Assembly: GCA_025360865.1 (NCBI GenBank)
Contig: JANYBG010000051.1
Location: forward strand, 1-40,671
Direction of reading: 5' to 3'
Length of the DNA stretch: 40,671 nucleotides
Source of the DNA: Pseudomonadota bacterium
GTDB taxonomy: Bacteria > Pseudomonadota > Gammaproteobacteria > Steroidobacterales > Steroidobacteraceae
Shown piece after piece: positions 33,008 to 40,038 of the stretch. Below the pieces are notes generated by a model, which was not told the origin of the DNA, made no database searches, and saw nothing but the letters and a program-made list of their open reading frames with translations. Within the stretch, counting starts at the first letter, position 1. Each line of letters opens with the position of its first letter. The position numbers and the translations under genes were made by a program.

Positions 33008-33630
33008 CAGCTGGCGCCGGCCGCGACCAGCCGGGCCTCCAGCGCCTTGCACAGCATGTGCGTGACCAGGAGGTGCATCTCCTGGATCCGGCCGGTGATG
33101 CGCGAGGGCACGACGATCGCCGCGTCGCAAAGCTCGCGCATCGCACCGCCATCCCCCCCAATGAGTCCGCTCGTCCGCAGGCCTTTGGCGCGCGCCTCGC
33201 GCAGCGCGGCGAGCACGTTCGGACTGCGCCCGGAGGTCGACAATCCCACCGCGACGTCGCCCGGCCGACCCAGTGCCGCCACCTGGCGGGAGAAGATGGT
33301 CTCGAATCCGAAGTCATTCGCGCCGGCGGTCAGTATCAGTGAATCCGCGGTCAGCGCGATCGCCGCCATCGCCGCGCGGTTCGTCTCATAGCGCACGACC
33401 AGTTCGGCGGCGATGTGCTGGGCATTGCCTGCGCTGCCGCCATTGCCGAATATCAGGAGCTTGCCGCCCCCGCGGATCGCGGTGTGCCACATCTCCAGCG
33501 TCAGGCTGAAAGGCTCGGCGAGCCCGCTCATGAAGGCATCGAACGCCAGTCGATGTTCCTCGGCTTCCCTGTCGAGGAAGGCGGAGACCTCGGGATCCAA
33601 CGTCCGTCCGGGGCTGGTCTGGTTCAGCAA
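33007..33630 (-). CDS. gmhA: Sedoheptulose 7-phosphate isomerase
   Basis: 207-residue SIS-domain enzyme that converts sedoheptulose 7-phosphate to heptose 7-phosphate, the committed step to ADP-heptose. Signatures: IFGNGGSAGNAQHIAAEL, ANDFGFETIFSRQ, LSTSGRSPNVLAAL and the C-terminal IQEMHLLVTHMLC helix. First gene of the operon; its stop overlaps hldE. Start is TTG 33628-33630, giving about 15 residues more than E. coli GmhA; no strong Shine-Dalgarno is visible and the next good start would remove conserved sequence. Confidence 0.94.
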   Translation of the reverse strand: MLNQTSPGRTLDPEVSAFLDREAEEHRLAFDAFMSGLAEPFSLTLEMWHTAIRGGGKLLIFGNGGSAGNAQHIAAELVVRYETNRAAMAAIALTADSLILTAGANDFGFETIFSRQVAALGRPGDVAVGLSTSGRSPNVLAALREARAKGLRTSGLIGGDGGAMRELCDAAIVVPSRITGRIQEMHLLVTHMLCKALEARLVAAGAS

Positions 33631-33981
33631 ATTGACTCACTCCGAGCGCCAGATGGGTGTCGCGCGCCGCGGCCCATTCGCCGCAGGGCCACTCAAGACC
33701 AGATCGTGTTGTGAATCAGGTGCTTACGTCAACCTCCTGGGCGTGCACCCAGGCCGGGGAGCGGCAGGGCTCCTGATCCACCGGGCGATTCTACCAGCTG
33801 GCCACTCCGGGCCCTTTTCTAGGCGGCGCGCCTGCCTAACGGCCCCAGCACACGGGCGGCCGCGCGGGCGCCCCCGGCCGCGAGTGTTATTGAGCACACA
33901 GTTCGGCGATGTGGCCCCGAACTCTCGCCCGGACGCATACATAATGCCCCGTGGCGTGTTGCCCATTCACGGGGAGATCTC
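33631..33981. other. Divergent intergenic region with a nested hairpin
   Basis: 350 bp between gmhA and lemA. CCTGGG (33736-33741) pairs with CCCAGG (33748-33753), enclosed by ATCAGG (33715-33720) pairing with CCTGAT (33772-33777), a possible folded RNA on either strand. CATAAT (33940-33945) is a weak -10 candidate for lemA. No promoter for the gmhA operon stands out. Confidence 0.4.
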
Positions 33982-34554
33982 ATGATCGGCTTTGCGGTTG
34001 TCGCGCTGGTTCTCGTGCTCCTTGTTTGCTACGCAGTGGCGCTCTATAACGGGCTCGTGCGCGCGCGCAACGAGGTGAAGCTCACGTGGTCGAACATCGA
34101 CGTGCTGCTGGCGCAGCGGCATGACGAGCTGCCCAAGCTCATCGAGGTGTGCAGGCGTTACATGCAGCACGAAAGCCAGACGCTCGAGCGCGTCGCGCAG
34201 GCCCGCTCGGCGGTCGATGCGGCACGCGGTACGGGCGATGTCTCCTCCGTGAGTCGCGCCGAGGGTGCGCTGCGCACCGGCCTCACCGGGCTGTACGCGG
34301 TGGCCGAGAGTTACCCCAACCTCAAGGCCGACGCGCTGTTCCAGAACCTGCAGGCGCGCGTCAGCGGTCTTGAAACGGCGATCGCCGATCGCCGCGAGGT
34401 CTACAACGACGCGGCTAACGCCCAGAACGTGCGCATCGAGACCTTCCCCGACAGCCTGATCGCCGGGTGCTTCGACTTCCCGGTCGTGCGGCTGCTGAAG
34501 ATCGCCGCTGACGAGAAGGCCGACGTGGACGTCAAGGCCGTCTTCGGCAACTAG
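33982..34554 (+). CDS. lemA: LemA family membrane protein
   Basis: 190 residues: one N-terminal membrane segment (about 4-22, FAVVALVLVLLVCYAVALY) followed by a long helical domain with the LemA hallmarks YNGLVRARNEVKLTWSNIDV, ELPKLIEVCRRYM, SYPNLKADALFQNLQ and VYNDAANAQNVRIETFPDS. LemA proteins have an outside N-terminus and an intracellular helical domain; their molecular role is not established. GGGGAG five bases before ATG 33982 is a strong ribosome site. Its neighbour two bases downstream is a GIDE-type membrane protein, a recurrent pairing. Confidence 0.94.
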   Translation: MIGFAVVALVLVLLVCYAVALYNGLVRARNEVKLTWSNIDVLLAQRHDELPKLIEVCRRYMQHESQTLERVAQARSAVDAARGTGDVSSVSRAEGALRTGLTGLYAVAESYPNLKADALFQNLQARVSGLETAIADRREVYNDAANAQNVRIETFPDSLIAGCFDFPVVRLLKIAADEKADVDVKAVFGN

Positions 34555-34556
34555 CG

Positions 34557-35585
34557 ATGCAGGAGGGCGTCCAGTACTACTGGGCGCTGGCGGCCGCTTC
34601 CGCCATCGCCGCGGCCTACGCGACCCACCGGCTGTTCGTGAGCATCGGCAGGGATCGCGTCGTCACGGACACCCCGCTGGCCAGGATCCGCTCCGCCGCG
34701 CAGGGGTACGCCCGTATCGAGGGCCGTGCCCGGCTCGCCGCCTCCGAGATCCTGGCGGCGCCCCTGAGCGGACGTCCCTGCGTGTGGTGGGACTTCGAGA
34801 TCTCCATAAAAGAGACCGACTCCAGGGGCAACAGCCATTGGAGCCCGCTCGAGAGCGCGAGCAGCGTCACCCCGTTCATGCTCACCGACCTCGACGGCCA
34901 GTGCCTGGTCGGCCCGGTTGGCGCCGAAGTGACCCCCACGAACCTCGATACCTGGTTTGGCGATACGCCCCGGCCATATGCCGGCCCACCGCAACAGGAG
35001 TGGCTCGGGTCACTGGAACACAACTACCGCTACACGGAGCGCCTACTGGGGCCGGGTGTCAGGCTGTCCGTCCTGGGCGAACTGCGCTCGCACGCCGAGG
35101 AGCAAGAAGTCGATGCCGACGCGCGGGCGCTGCTGGCCACCTGGAAGGCCGACCAGACGGCCCTGCTGGCGAGATTTGACCGCGATCACGACGGCAAGCT
35201 CGACTCCCAGGAGTGGGACGCCGCGCGCGAGGCGGCGCGTGCGCAGGCGCAGGGGGGTGTCGCGAACGCGCGCATCGAGCGCATCAGCGTTGTGGGGCAG
35301 CCGACCCATGGCCAGCCGTTTCTGATCGCGCCACTGGACGGTGCGCAACTCACGCATCGCGAACGGCGCAACGAGCTCCTGTTCCTCGCCGCCGCGATCC
35401 TGTTCCTGGCGCTCACGGTCTGGACCCTGCACAAGTTGCGGCAGTCGGTCGAAGTGAGCGCCTGCGTGGCGCAACCCGTCTCCTACGGCGATGTCCGTGG
35501 TTGGGGCGTCCCCGGCCCGCCGGGCCCCGGGGTGAACGCGATGCGCAGCTCCTTGAAGCCGTCCATGAAGGTCGATCGGGCCTGA
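34557..35585 (+). CDS. GIDE-domain (MUL1-like) membrane protein with an EF-hand
   Basis: 342 residues. A membrane segment (about 7-23) is followed by a GIDE-like domain (about 40-175; PLARIRSAAQGYARIEGRA, RPCVWWDFEI, then EHNYRYTERLL and VLGEL), the fold found in eukaryotic MUL1 but without a RING finger. A canonical EF-hand loop DRDHDGKLDSQE (208-219) has calcium ligands at positions 1, 3, 5 and 12 and Gly at 6. A second membrane segment lies at about 273-292 (LLFLAAAILFLALTVWTL). The last 45 residues run antisense to the P450 gene and look unconserved. Two bases after lemA, so an operon. Function unknown; the EF-hand implies calcium response. Confidence 0.75.
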   Translation: MQEGVQYYWALAAASAIAAAYATHRLFVSIGRDRVVTDTPLARIRSAAQGYARIEGRARLAASEILAAPLSGRPCVWWDFEISIKETDSRGNSHWSPLESASSVTPFMLTDLDGQCLVGPVGAEVTPTNLDTWFGDTPRPYAGPPQQEWLGSLEHNYRYTERLLGPGVRLSVLGELRSHAEEQEVDADARALLATWKADQTALLARFDRDHDGKLDSQEWDAAREAARAQAQGGVANARIERISVVGQPTHGQPFLIAPLDGAQLTHRERRNELLFLAAAILFLALTVWTLHKLRQSVEVSACVAQPVSYGDVRGWGVPGPPGPGVNAMRSSLKPSMKVDRA

Positions 35586-36742
35586 CGCGGCTCCGCGAGC
35601 AGGCGCGGCTGGTGGAGCCGTCGCGCCATCTCGCCGATCATCACTGTGAGGTTCAGGCGCGCCTGCTGGATTCCGAGGCAGAAGTGCGGGCCACCGCCGA
35701 AGGTGCGGTAGTGGCGGCGGGTGTGCTCCAGGGGCCTGCGGATGTCGAACTCGTCGGGTCTTTCGAAGAACCGCGGATCGCGGTTCGGCGATCCCAGCAC
35801 GCATACGACCTTTGCGCCGCGCGCGATCCGCTGTCCCCCCAGATCCTGGTCCTGCGTGGCCGTGCGCCGCAGGTAGACGACCGGATTTCGAAAGCGCAGG
35901 ACCTCCTCGACGGCGCTGGCCACGAGTGCGAGGTCGTTTTGGAGCAGCGCGTACTGTTCCGGGCGGCGGATGAACTCGTACATCGCCCCGGCGAGCGTAT
36001 TGCGGGTGGTCTCCGTGCCGCCGACGATCAAGTTGTTGAAGAAGCGCCCGAAGTCGAGATCGCTGAGCATTCTGCCCTCGGCCTGTGAGCCGAGCAGGGT
36101 CATCGTGAGACTGTCGCGCGGGGCCGCGCGATGGCTGGCCGCGAGACTTGTGCCGTAATCCATCAGTAGGCCGGAGGCGATGAAGCCTGCCTGCCGGTTC
36201 TCCGCGAATTCCGGGTCATCCGCCAGCGCGAGCGTGTTGGTGAGGTCAGCGACGCGGCCGAAGTCCTCGGCGGGCACACCCAGTACCGCGAAGATCACGC
36301 GCGTGGGCAGCTGCATGGCGACCTCCTGCACGAACTCGCACTCCCCGCGCGGCAGGACTTCATCGAGGATGCTGGCCGCCAGGGCGCGCATCATCGGCTC
36401 GCGCTGACGCATCGCGGTCTGGCGGAAGGCCGTCTCCACCAAAGAGCGGTACTGGCGGTGCCGGGGACGGTCCATGAAGGTCAGGCTCTCGCGCTGTTCG
36501 ACCAGCAGCGGCTCCGGGAAATCATCGAGTAGCGGCCCGAAGTTGCTGCTGAACAGCGCCGGCGACTGCAGTACCTGGTCGATGTCGGCCTGCTGGAAGA
36601 CGAGCCAGTGACCGCCCGTCGCGAACTCGTCATCCTCCCAGAGCAGGCGGTGAGCGCCGCGCAGCTGACCGATCAACGCATGCGGTGTGCCTGCGGCGAA
36701 CTTCTCGAAATCGAGCAACGGTTTGGAGGGACATTGCGCCAC
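35483..36742 (-). CDS. Cytochrome P450
   Basis: 419-residue soluble bacterial P450. Haem-binding FGGGPHFCLG with ligand Cys355; I-helix oxygen-activation motif GGTETT (241-246); K-helix Glu280-x-x-Arg283 (EVLR). The HFCLG loop and overall layout resemble actinobacterial/proteobacterial CYP124/125/142-type enzymes acting on sterol or lipid side chains; that substrate guess is weak. No ferredoxin or reductase gene is in the window. Its 3' end overlaps the GIDE gene by 103 bp in convergent orientation. Confidence 0.92.
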   Translation of the reverse strand: MAQCPSKPLLDFEKFAAGTPHALIGQLRGAHRLLWEDDEFATGGHWLVFQQADIDQVLQSPALFSSNFGPLLDDFPEPLLVEQRESLTFMDRPRHRQYRSLVETAFRQTAMRQREPMMRALAASILDEVLPRGECEFVQEVAMQLPTRVIFAVLGVPAEDFGRVADLTNTLALADDPEFAENRQAGFIASGLLMDYGTSLAASHRAAPRDSLTMTLLGSQAEGRMLSDLDFGRFFNNLIVGGTETTRNTLAGAMYEFIRRPEQYALLQNDLALVASAVEEVLRFRNPVVYLRRTATQDQDLGGQRIARGAKVVCVLGSPNRDPRFFERPDEFDIRRPLEHTRRHYRTFGGGPHFCLGIQQARLNLTVMIGEMARRLHQPRLLAEPRQARSTFMDGFKELRIAFTPGPGGPGTPQPRTSP

Positions 36743-36963
36743 GGCGAGTCTCCGGCCGGAAAAGTGCTGGCGAGTCTGGTCGCTGGGCCGTCATTGCTCA
36801 AGGGCCCGGCGCGGGGCCACTTCGCGGGTCGATGAAACCACGCGCCGCTTCCCGCCGATTGATCAGCCACGGCGAGCATCGGGGAAACGTCCCCGCATTC
36901 GGGACCCGCGCCCGGGCGTGGCTTTGAAGCCAGCGGCGACGCGTTCTGGAGTCGCCCCCGCCC

Positions 36964-37116
36964 TTAGTACCGTGAGTACCCGCGATTTCGTCCGAGTTGG
37001 CGTTTTAGCGAGGCGACCTGCTGGCGGAGCGTCGCGTTGTCCGCGTTCGCGGTGCGCAGGCGACTGGCGAGGTAGAAGGCAGCCGTGAAAAGGCAGCTGG
37101 AGACAATGACTAACAA
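36964..37116 (-). CDS. Small membrane protein, 50 residues
   Basis: A TTG at 37114-37116 is preceded, at seven bases, by the strong ribosome site AAGGAGG (37124-37130). The product has one hydrophobic segment (about 1-19, LLVIVSSCLFTAAFYLAS) followed by a short helix with coiled-coil character (TANADNATLRQQVASLKRQL) and a basic end NRGYSRY. Too short for most gene finders. Same strand as the Cys-rich gene 42 bp upstream and as the P450 gene downstream. Family and function unknown; support is the Shine-Dalgarno and the membrane-then-coil composition. Confidence 0.65.
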   Translation of the reverse strand: MLVIVSSCLFTAAFYLASRLRTANADNATLRQQVASLKRQLGRNRGYSRY

Positions 37117-37158
37117 TAGCGTCCCTCCTTGGTCTGGCGCGACGCGCGCCCTCAGGGG

Positions 37159-37353
37159 TCAGCGCGTCGTGCGCCCGGGACCGGTGAGCTTGTCGGCGTA
37201 GGCGCGCAGGCACTCGCTGGAGCACAGCAAGGTCGGAGGATTCTGGTCATTCATCGCTCCGGCGTTGGGATGCCGCGTGACTTGCAGATATGTCCACGGC
37301 CTGCGCCCGTCCTCGTGGCCGATGTCGCGTTCGCAGACATCACAGGTGAGCAC
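37159..37353 (-). CDS. Small putative zinc-binding protein
   Basis: 64 residues from GTG 37353, with AGGA seven bases upstream. Cys4 and Cys7 (TCDVCERDIG) and a later pair in LLCSSECLRAYA give a CxxC…CxxxC pattern suggestive of a treble-clef zinc site. The frame extends upstream to 37620 but that part overlaps the next gene and is Arg/Ser-rich shadow; ATG 37401 is an alternative start. Not a recognised family. Likely co-transcribed with the 50-residue gene after it. Confidence 0.6.
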   Translation of the reverse strand: MLTCDVCERDIGHEDGRRPWTYLQVTRHPNAGAMNDQNPPTLLCSSECLRAYADKLTGPGRTTR

Positions 37354-37414
37354 GGTGACTTCCTGGGGAGGATGGAACGATCCGGTCTTGCGCGATCCCA
37401 TGCGGCCGGATCCG

Positions 37415-37780
37415 TCAGGCCGCGGGGGCCGCAGCCTGCTCGCGCGCCACTCGCTCGTGGAATAGCTTTTCGAGGCTCTTGGTCGACTGGTGCTTATGGC
37501 ACAGGACAAAGAGGGTGGTGTCACGGCCCAGTCGCGCGCGCAGCGTTGTCTGTTCTCCACAGATCTCGCAGAGGCGCGCGGGCGTGCGGCGATCGAGCCA
37601 CAGCGCGGTTTCGCGATCAAGTTGGTATTGCAGGTGGTGAGCGAGCGCCGCCGCGGCGGAGGCGTGACCCACGCAACCCAGCGCGCAATAGCCGGTGCGC
37701 CGGACTTCCCGCCGTTCGACTATCACGGCGAACCACATTCCCGCGTAAGCCCCGTCTTCCCACTGGTGTGTACTGAGCAT
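37415..37780 (-). CDS. Hypothetical Cys/His-rich protein
   Basis: 121 residues. Two metal-site-like clusters are visible: CALGCVGHAS (about 32-41) and CEICGEQT…LCHKHQS (about 71-101), reminiscent of zinc ribbons in small regulatory or toxin-associated proteins. A helix follows (STKSLEKLFHERVAREQ). Start ATG 37780; no strong ribosome site. It lies 61 bp upstream of the 64-residue Cys-rich gene on the same strand. No family assigned. Confidence 0.6.
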   Translation of the reverse strand: MLSTHQWEDGAYAGMWFAVIVERREVRRTGYCALGCVGHASAAAALAHHLQYQLDRETALWLDRRTPARLCEICGEQTTLRARLGRDTTLFVLCHKHQSTKSLEKLFHERVAREQAAAPAA

Positions 37781-38042
37781 CTTGAAATCTGTTGTCCTTG
37801 TGATGCGGCCGCTGAGAACAGCGGAACGCGGAATTCGTGCCGAAGCGCGGGTGAGGGCGGGATTCCCGTGCCGTGGCGGATCCTGGATCGGTTCTCAAAA
37901 CGGCGATCGCGGTCAGGAGCGGGTTGCCGCGGCGGCGGAACGCCGTGTGCGCGCAGGCCGGAGCAGCCGGAGGCACCGTACCACGCAGGTGGCGGCGGCG
38001 CTCGCGTATCCGACCCGACCCCAAATGCCGGCGATCAGCGAC

Positions 38043-38456
38043 TCAGGTCGAGGCGTGCGCGCCCTCATACTGGGCCGCGATCGTGAAGCTCACGCGCAGC
38101 CCGCACGGCTGGCGCTGCAGGCCGTCACGCGAGCGCACGCCGGCGCACTCCAGCGTGCCACTGACCGGGGCGCTCTTACGGGCCAGCGCCTGGTGGGCCG
38201 GAGCGGATAGATCGTAGATCCCGTCGCAGTCCCCGTAGGGACAGGGGTAGGAGAAGTAGGCGCGCGCGGCCGGGTAGAGCATGAAGGACTGCGCGGCATG
38301 CAGCGGCGCGGTCGCGGGCAGGAAGCGCAGCTGCACGTTCACCGTCGCGACGTTGGGGAACGCCGCGCGCAGCGTCTGCGCGGCATCGCGCCCTTTGCGC
38401 AGGCGTTCCTCGCGCTCGCGGAATGCTGAAACCTTCTGTCGGGGTGCTGGGCGCAT
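38043..38456 (-). CDS. Hypothetical protein with four cysteines
   Basis: 137 residues. A basic helical start is followed by beta-rich sequence with YFSYPCPYGDCDGIYDL and GTLECAGVRSRDGLQRQPCG, four cysteines that could bind a metal. No signal peptide. It begins one base after the stop of the upstream DUF4279-like gene (TGA-T-ATG), so the two are probably one unit. I do not recognise the family well enough to name it. Confidence 0.65.
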   Translation of the reverse strand: MRPAPRQKVSAFREREERLRKGRDAAQTLRAAFPNVATVNVQLRFLPATAPLHAAQSFMLYPAARAYFSYPCPYGDCDGIYDLSAPAHQALARKSAPVSGTLECAGVRSRDGLQRQPCGLRVSFTIAAQYEGAHAST

Positions 38457-38457
38457 A

Positions 38458-38910
38458 TCAGGAGGTGGGAGTCTGGGCCGTGGTGCCGGGATGCGGCTTG
38501 ACCTCGACGGCCACCGCGAGTCCCATGCGTCCGAGCAGGGCGAGTAAATCCGGCGGGAATTCCAGGCGGAATTCCTCGCGAGCGAAGATGCTCACGTGCA
38601 GTTCGGCCACGCCGCCTTGCTCCTTCAGTGAACCGAGAAAATCCTGTGACTTGCGCAGCTGCGCAAGGGTCCGCACCAATTCGCTCTCCACTCCGGTGCG
38701 ATCGGATGCGAGCTTGGGTTGGGCCATCAGTCGACCCATCCAGAAAGTCTCGCGGTACTCCCCGCCAAGCTCGCCACCCTCGGAATCGCGTCGGTTGTCG
38801 CCCGCGCGCCAGGTGTGCTGGGGCGCTATTCCCAGTGCCCGCGTGACCTCCACAGGGTCCACGCTCGGGTGACGTATCCGCAGCGACATCGTGAATTCGT
38901 ACTCACTCAT
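38458..38910 (-). CDS. DUF4279-like protein
   Basis: 150 residues. The start MSEYEFTMSLRIRHPSVDPVEVTRALGI and the W-x-x-GD segment (HTWRAGDNR) match the layout of DUF4279 proteins: a strand, a helix with (D/E)xVTxxLG, then a Trp/Gly turn, and later LVRTLAQLRKSQDFL and a strand AELHVSIFA. Function unknown; such proteins often occur near immunity-type or small hypothetical genes. It is the first gene of a two-gene unit and is separated from the RRM gene upstream by a strong terminator. Confidence 0.7.
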   Translation of the reverse strand: MSEYEFTMSLRIRHPSVDPVEVTRALGIAPQHTWRAGDNRRDSEGGELGGEYRETFWMGRLMAQPKLASDRTGVESELVRTLAQLRKSQDFLGSLKEQGGVAELHVSIFAREEFRLEFPPDLLALLGRMGLAVAVEVKPHPGTTAQTPTS

Positions 38911-38940
38911 GCGCGGCTCGCGCTGTCGCGGGGAAGGAGA

Positions 38941-38969
38941 GAGTTCCGGCCGGCGACCAGCCGGAACTC
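38941..38969 (-). terminator. Terminator of the RRM gene
   Basis: GAGTTCCGGC (38941-38950) pairs perfectly with GCCGGAACTC (38960-38969) over nine bases. On the minus strand it begins 13 bases after the RRM stop codon and is followed by the pyrimidine-rich TCTCTCCTTCC. Confidence 0.7.
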
Positions 38970-38981
38970 AGCGTTCAACGC

Positions 38982-39317
<336 letters not shown>

Positions 39318-39349
39318 TTCAGAGTACTCGCAAAAGGAGAATGAAAACT

Positions 39350-39365
39350 GGCAGGCACGCCTGCC
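39350..39365 (-). promoter_or_regulatory. Leader hairpin before the RRM gene
   Basis: On the minus strand GGCAGG and CCTGCC pair over four bases, followed by AGTTTTCATTCTCCTTTT, and the start codon comes 32 bases after the hairpin. This resembles an attenuator or a temperature-sensitive leader. Further upstream (39471-39492) lies the inverted repeat ACTGTA-N10-TACAGT, a possible regulator site. Confidence 0.4.
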
Positions 39366-39592
39366 TCCCGGTCGCGGAGATTTCTGAGGTGGCGGTCTTT
39401 GGCCGGGTAGTGCGCGCCGGAGCGGCGCATGGCCAAGGGCAGACAAGGCGGAAATTCACGATCCGCCGGCACTGTATCCCATTACGTACAGTACTGCCCG
39501 ACTTTCGCGTACACGCGGCCCGGACCGCGGGCTATGCCGTGGGCCCATTCTGCAGGCGGGCGCGCCAGGCTCACGGGCCGCGCGCGGTGGTT

Positions 39593-39949
39593 CTATTCGG
39601 GGGGAGTCAGGGTCCCGACAGGCGCGGTGGCGGTCAGGCGCGGCGCAAGGCGCGCGCGCTGTTCCTCGCGCACCTCCTCGAGCGTGAGCCGGGTGCTTAT
39701 CGCGATCACGTCCAGGATCGGGTGAGCGGCATCTTTCGGCAGCCGCAGGCCGTGCAGCTTCTCCCAGATGCGGATGCGCACATCCGGTGGGTTGCGGTCC
39801 GAACGCTGTTCAGCGAGTTCGACGCGGCGCTGCTGCGCGCGCTCGTCCTCTTCCAGCGCCAGGCGCGCGCGATGAGTCTGTATAAGCTCGGTAGCCGCGG
39901 GACGCGGAGCGGAGGTGCTGTTCGCAAGCAGCCAGGACATCGAATTCAT
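39593..39949 (-). CDS. Hypothetical protein, conserved-looking
   Basis: 118 residues, charged and largely helical: a short hydrophobic start MNSMSWLLANS, then THRARLALEEDERAQQRRVELAEQ and PDVRIRIWEKLHGLRLPKDA, ending with a loose Pro/Thr tail. No membrane segment or known domain. ATG 39949 is chosen over the longer frame because GGAG lies about seven bases upstream. It sits 89 bp downstream of the TSUP permease gene on the same strand. Function unknown. Confidence 0.7.
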   Translation of the reverse strand: MNSMSWLLANSTSAPRPAATELIQTHRARLALEEDERAQQRRVELAEQRSDRNPPDVRIRIWEKLHGLRLPKDAAHPILDVIAISTRLTLEEVREEQRARLAPRLTATAPVGTLTPPE

Positions 39950-40038
39950 TAACTTCTCCGGCTGGCCGTGTGCCAGCCACCCGCAGTCTGCGCCCGCAGA
40001 CCGCACATTGACAGTGAAATTTTCCGCTGCGCCGGGCC

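Noticed and set aside
33780-33822. tRNA-like 5' half on the minus strand (GGCCAGCTGGTAGAATC)
   Set aside because: It resembles a D-arm, but no matching anticodon arm, T-arm or acceptor partner follows.
39472-39491. LexA-type box (CTGT…ACAG) before the RRM gene
   Set aside because: The spacer is 12 bases instead of 8, and no SOS gene is nearby. Kept only as an unexplained inverted repeat.
39341-39952. 203-residue plus-strand frame with AAGGAG before its ATG
   Set aside because: The ribosome site is coincidental: the frame is Arg/Gly-rich, crosses the RRM leader hairpin and runs antisense to the 118-residue gene at 39593-39949, which has better protein character.
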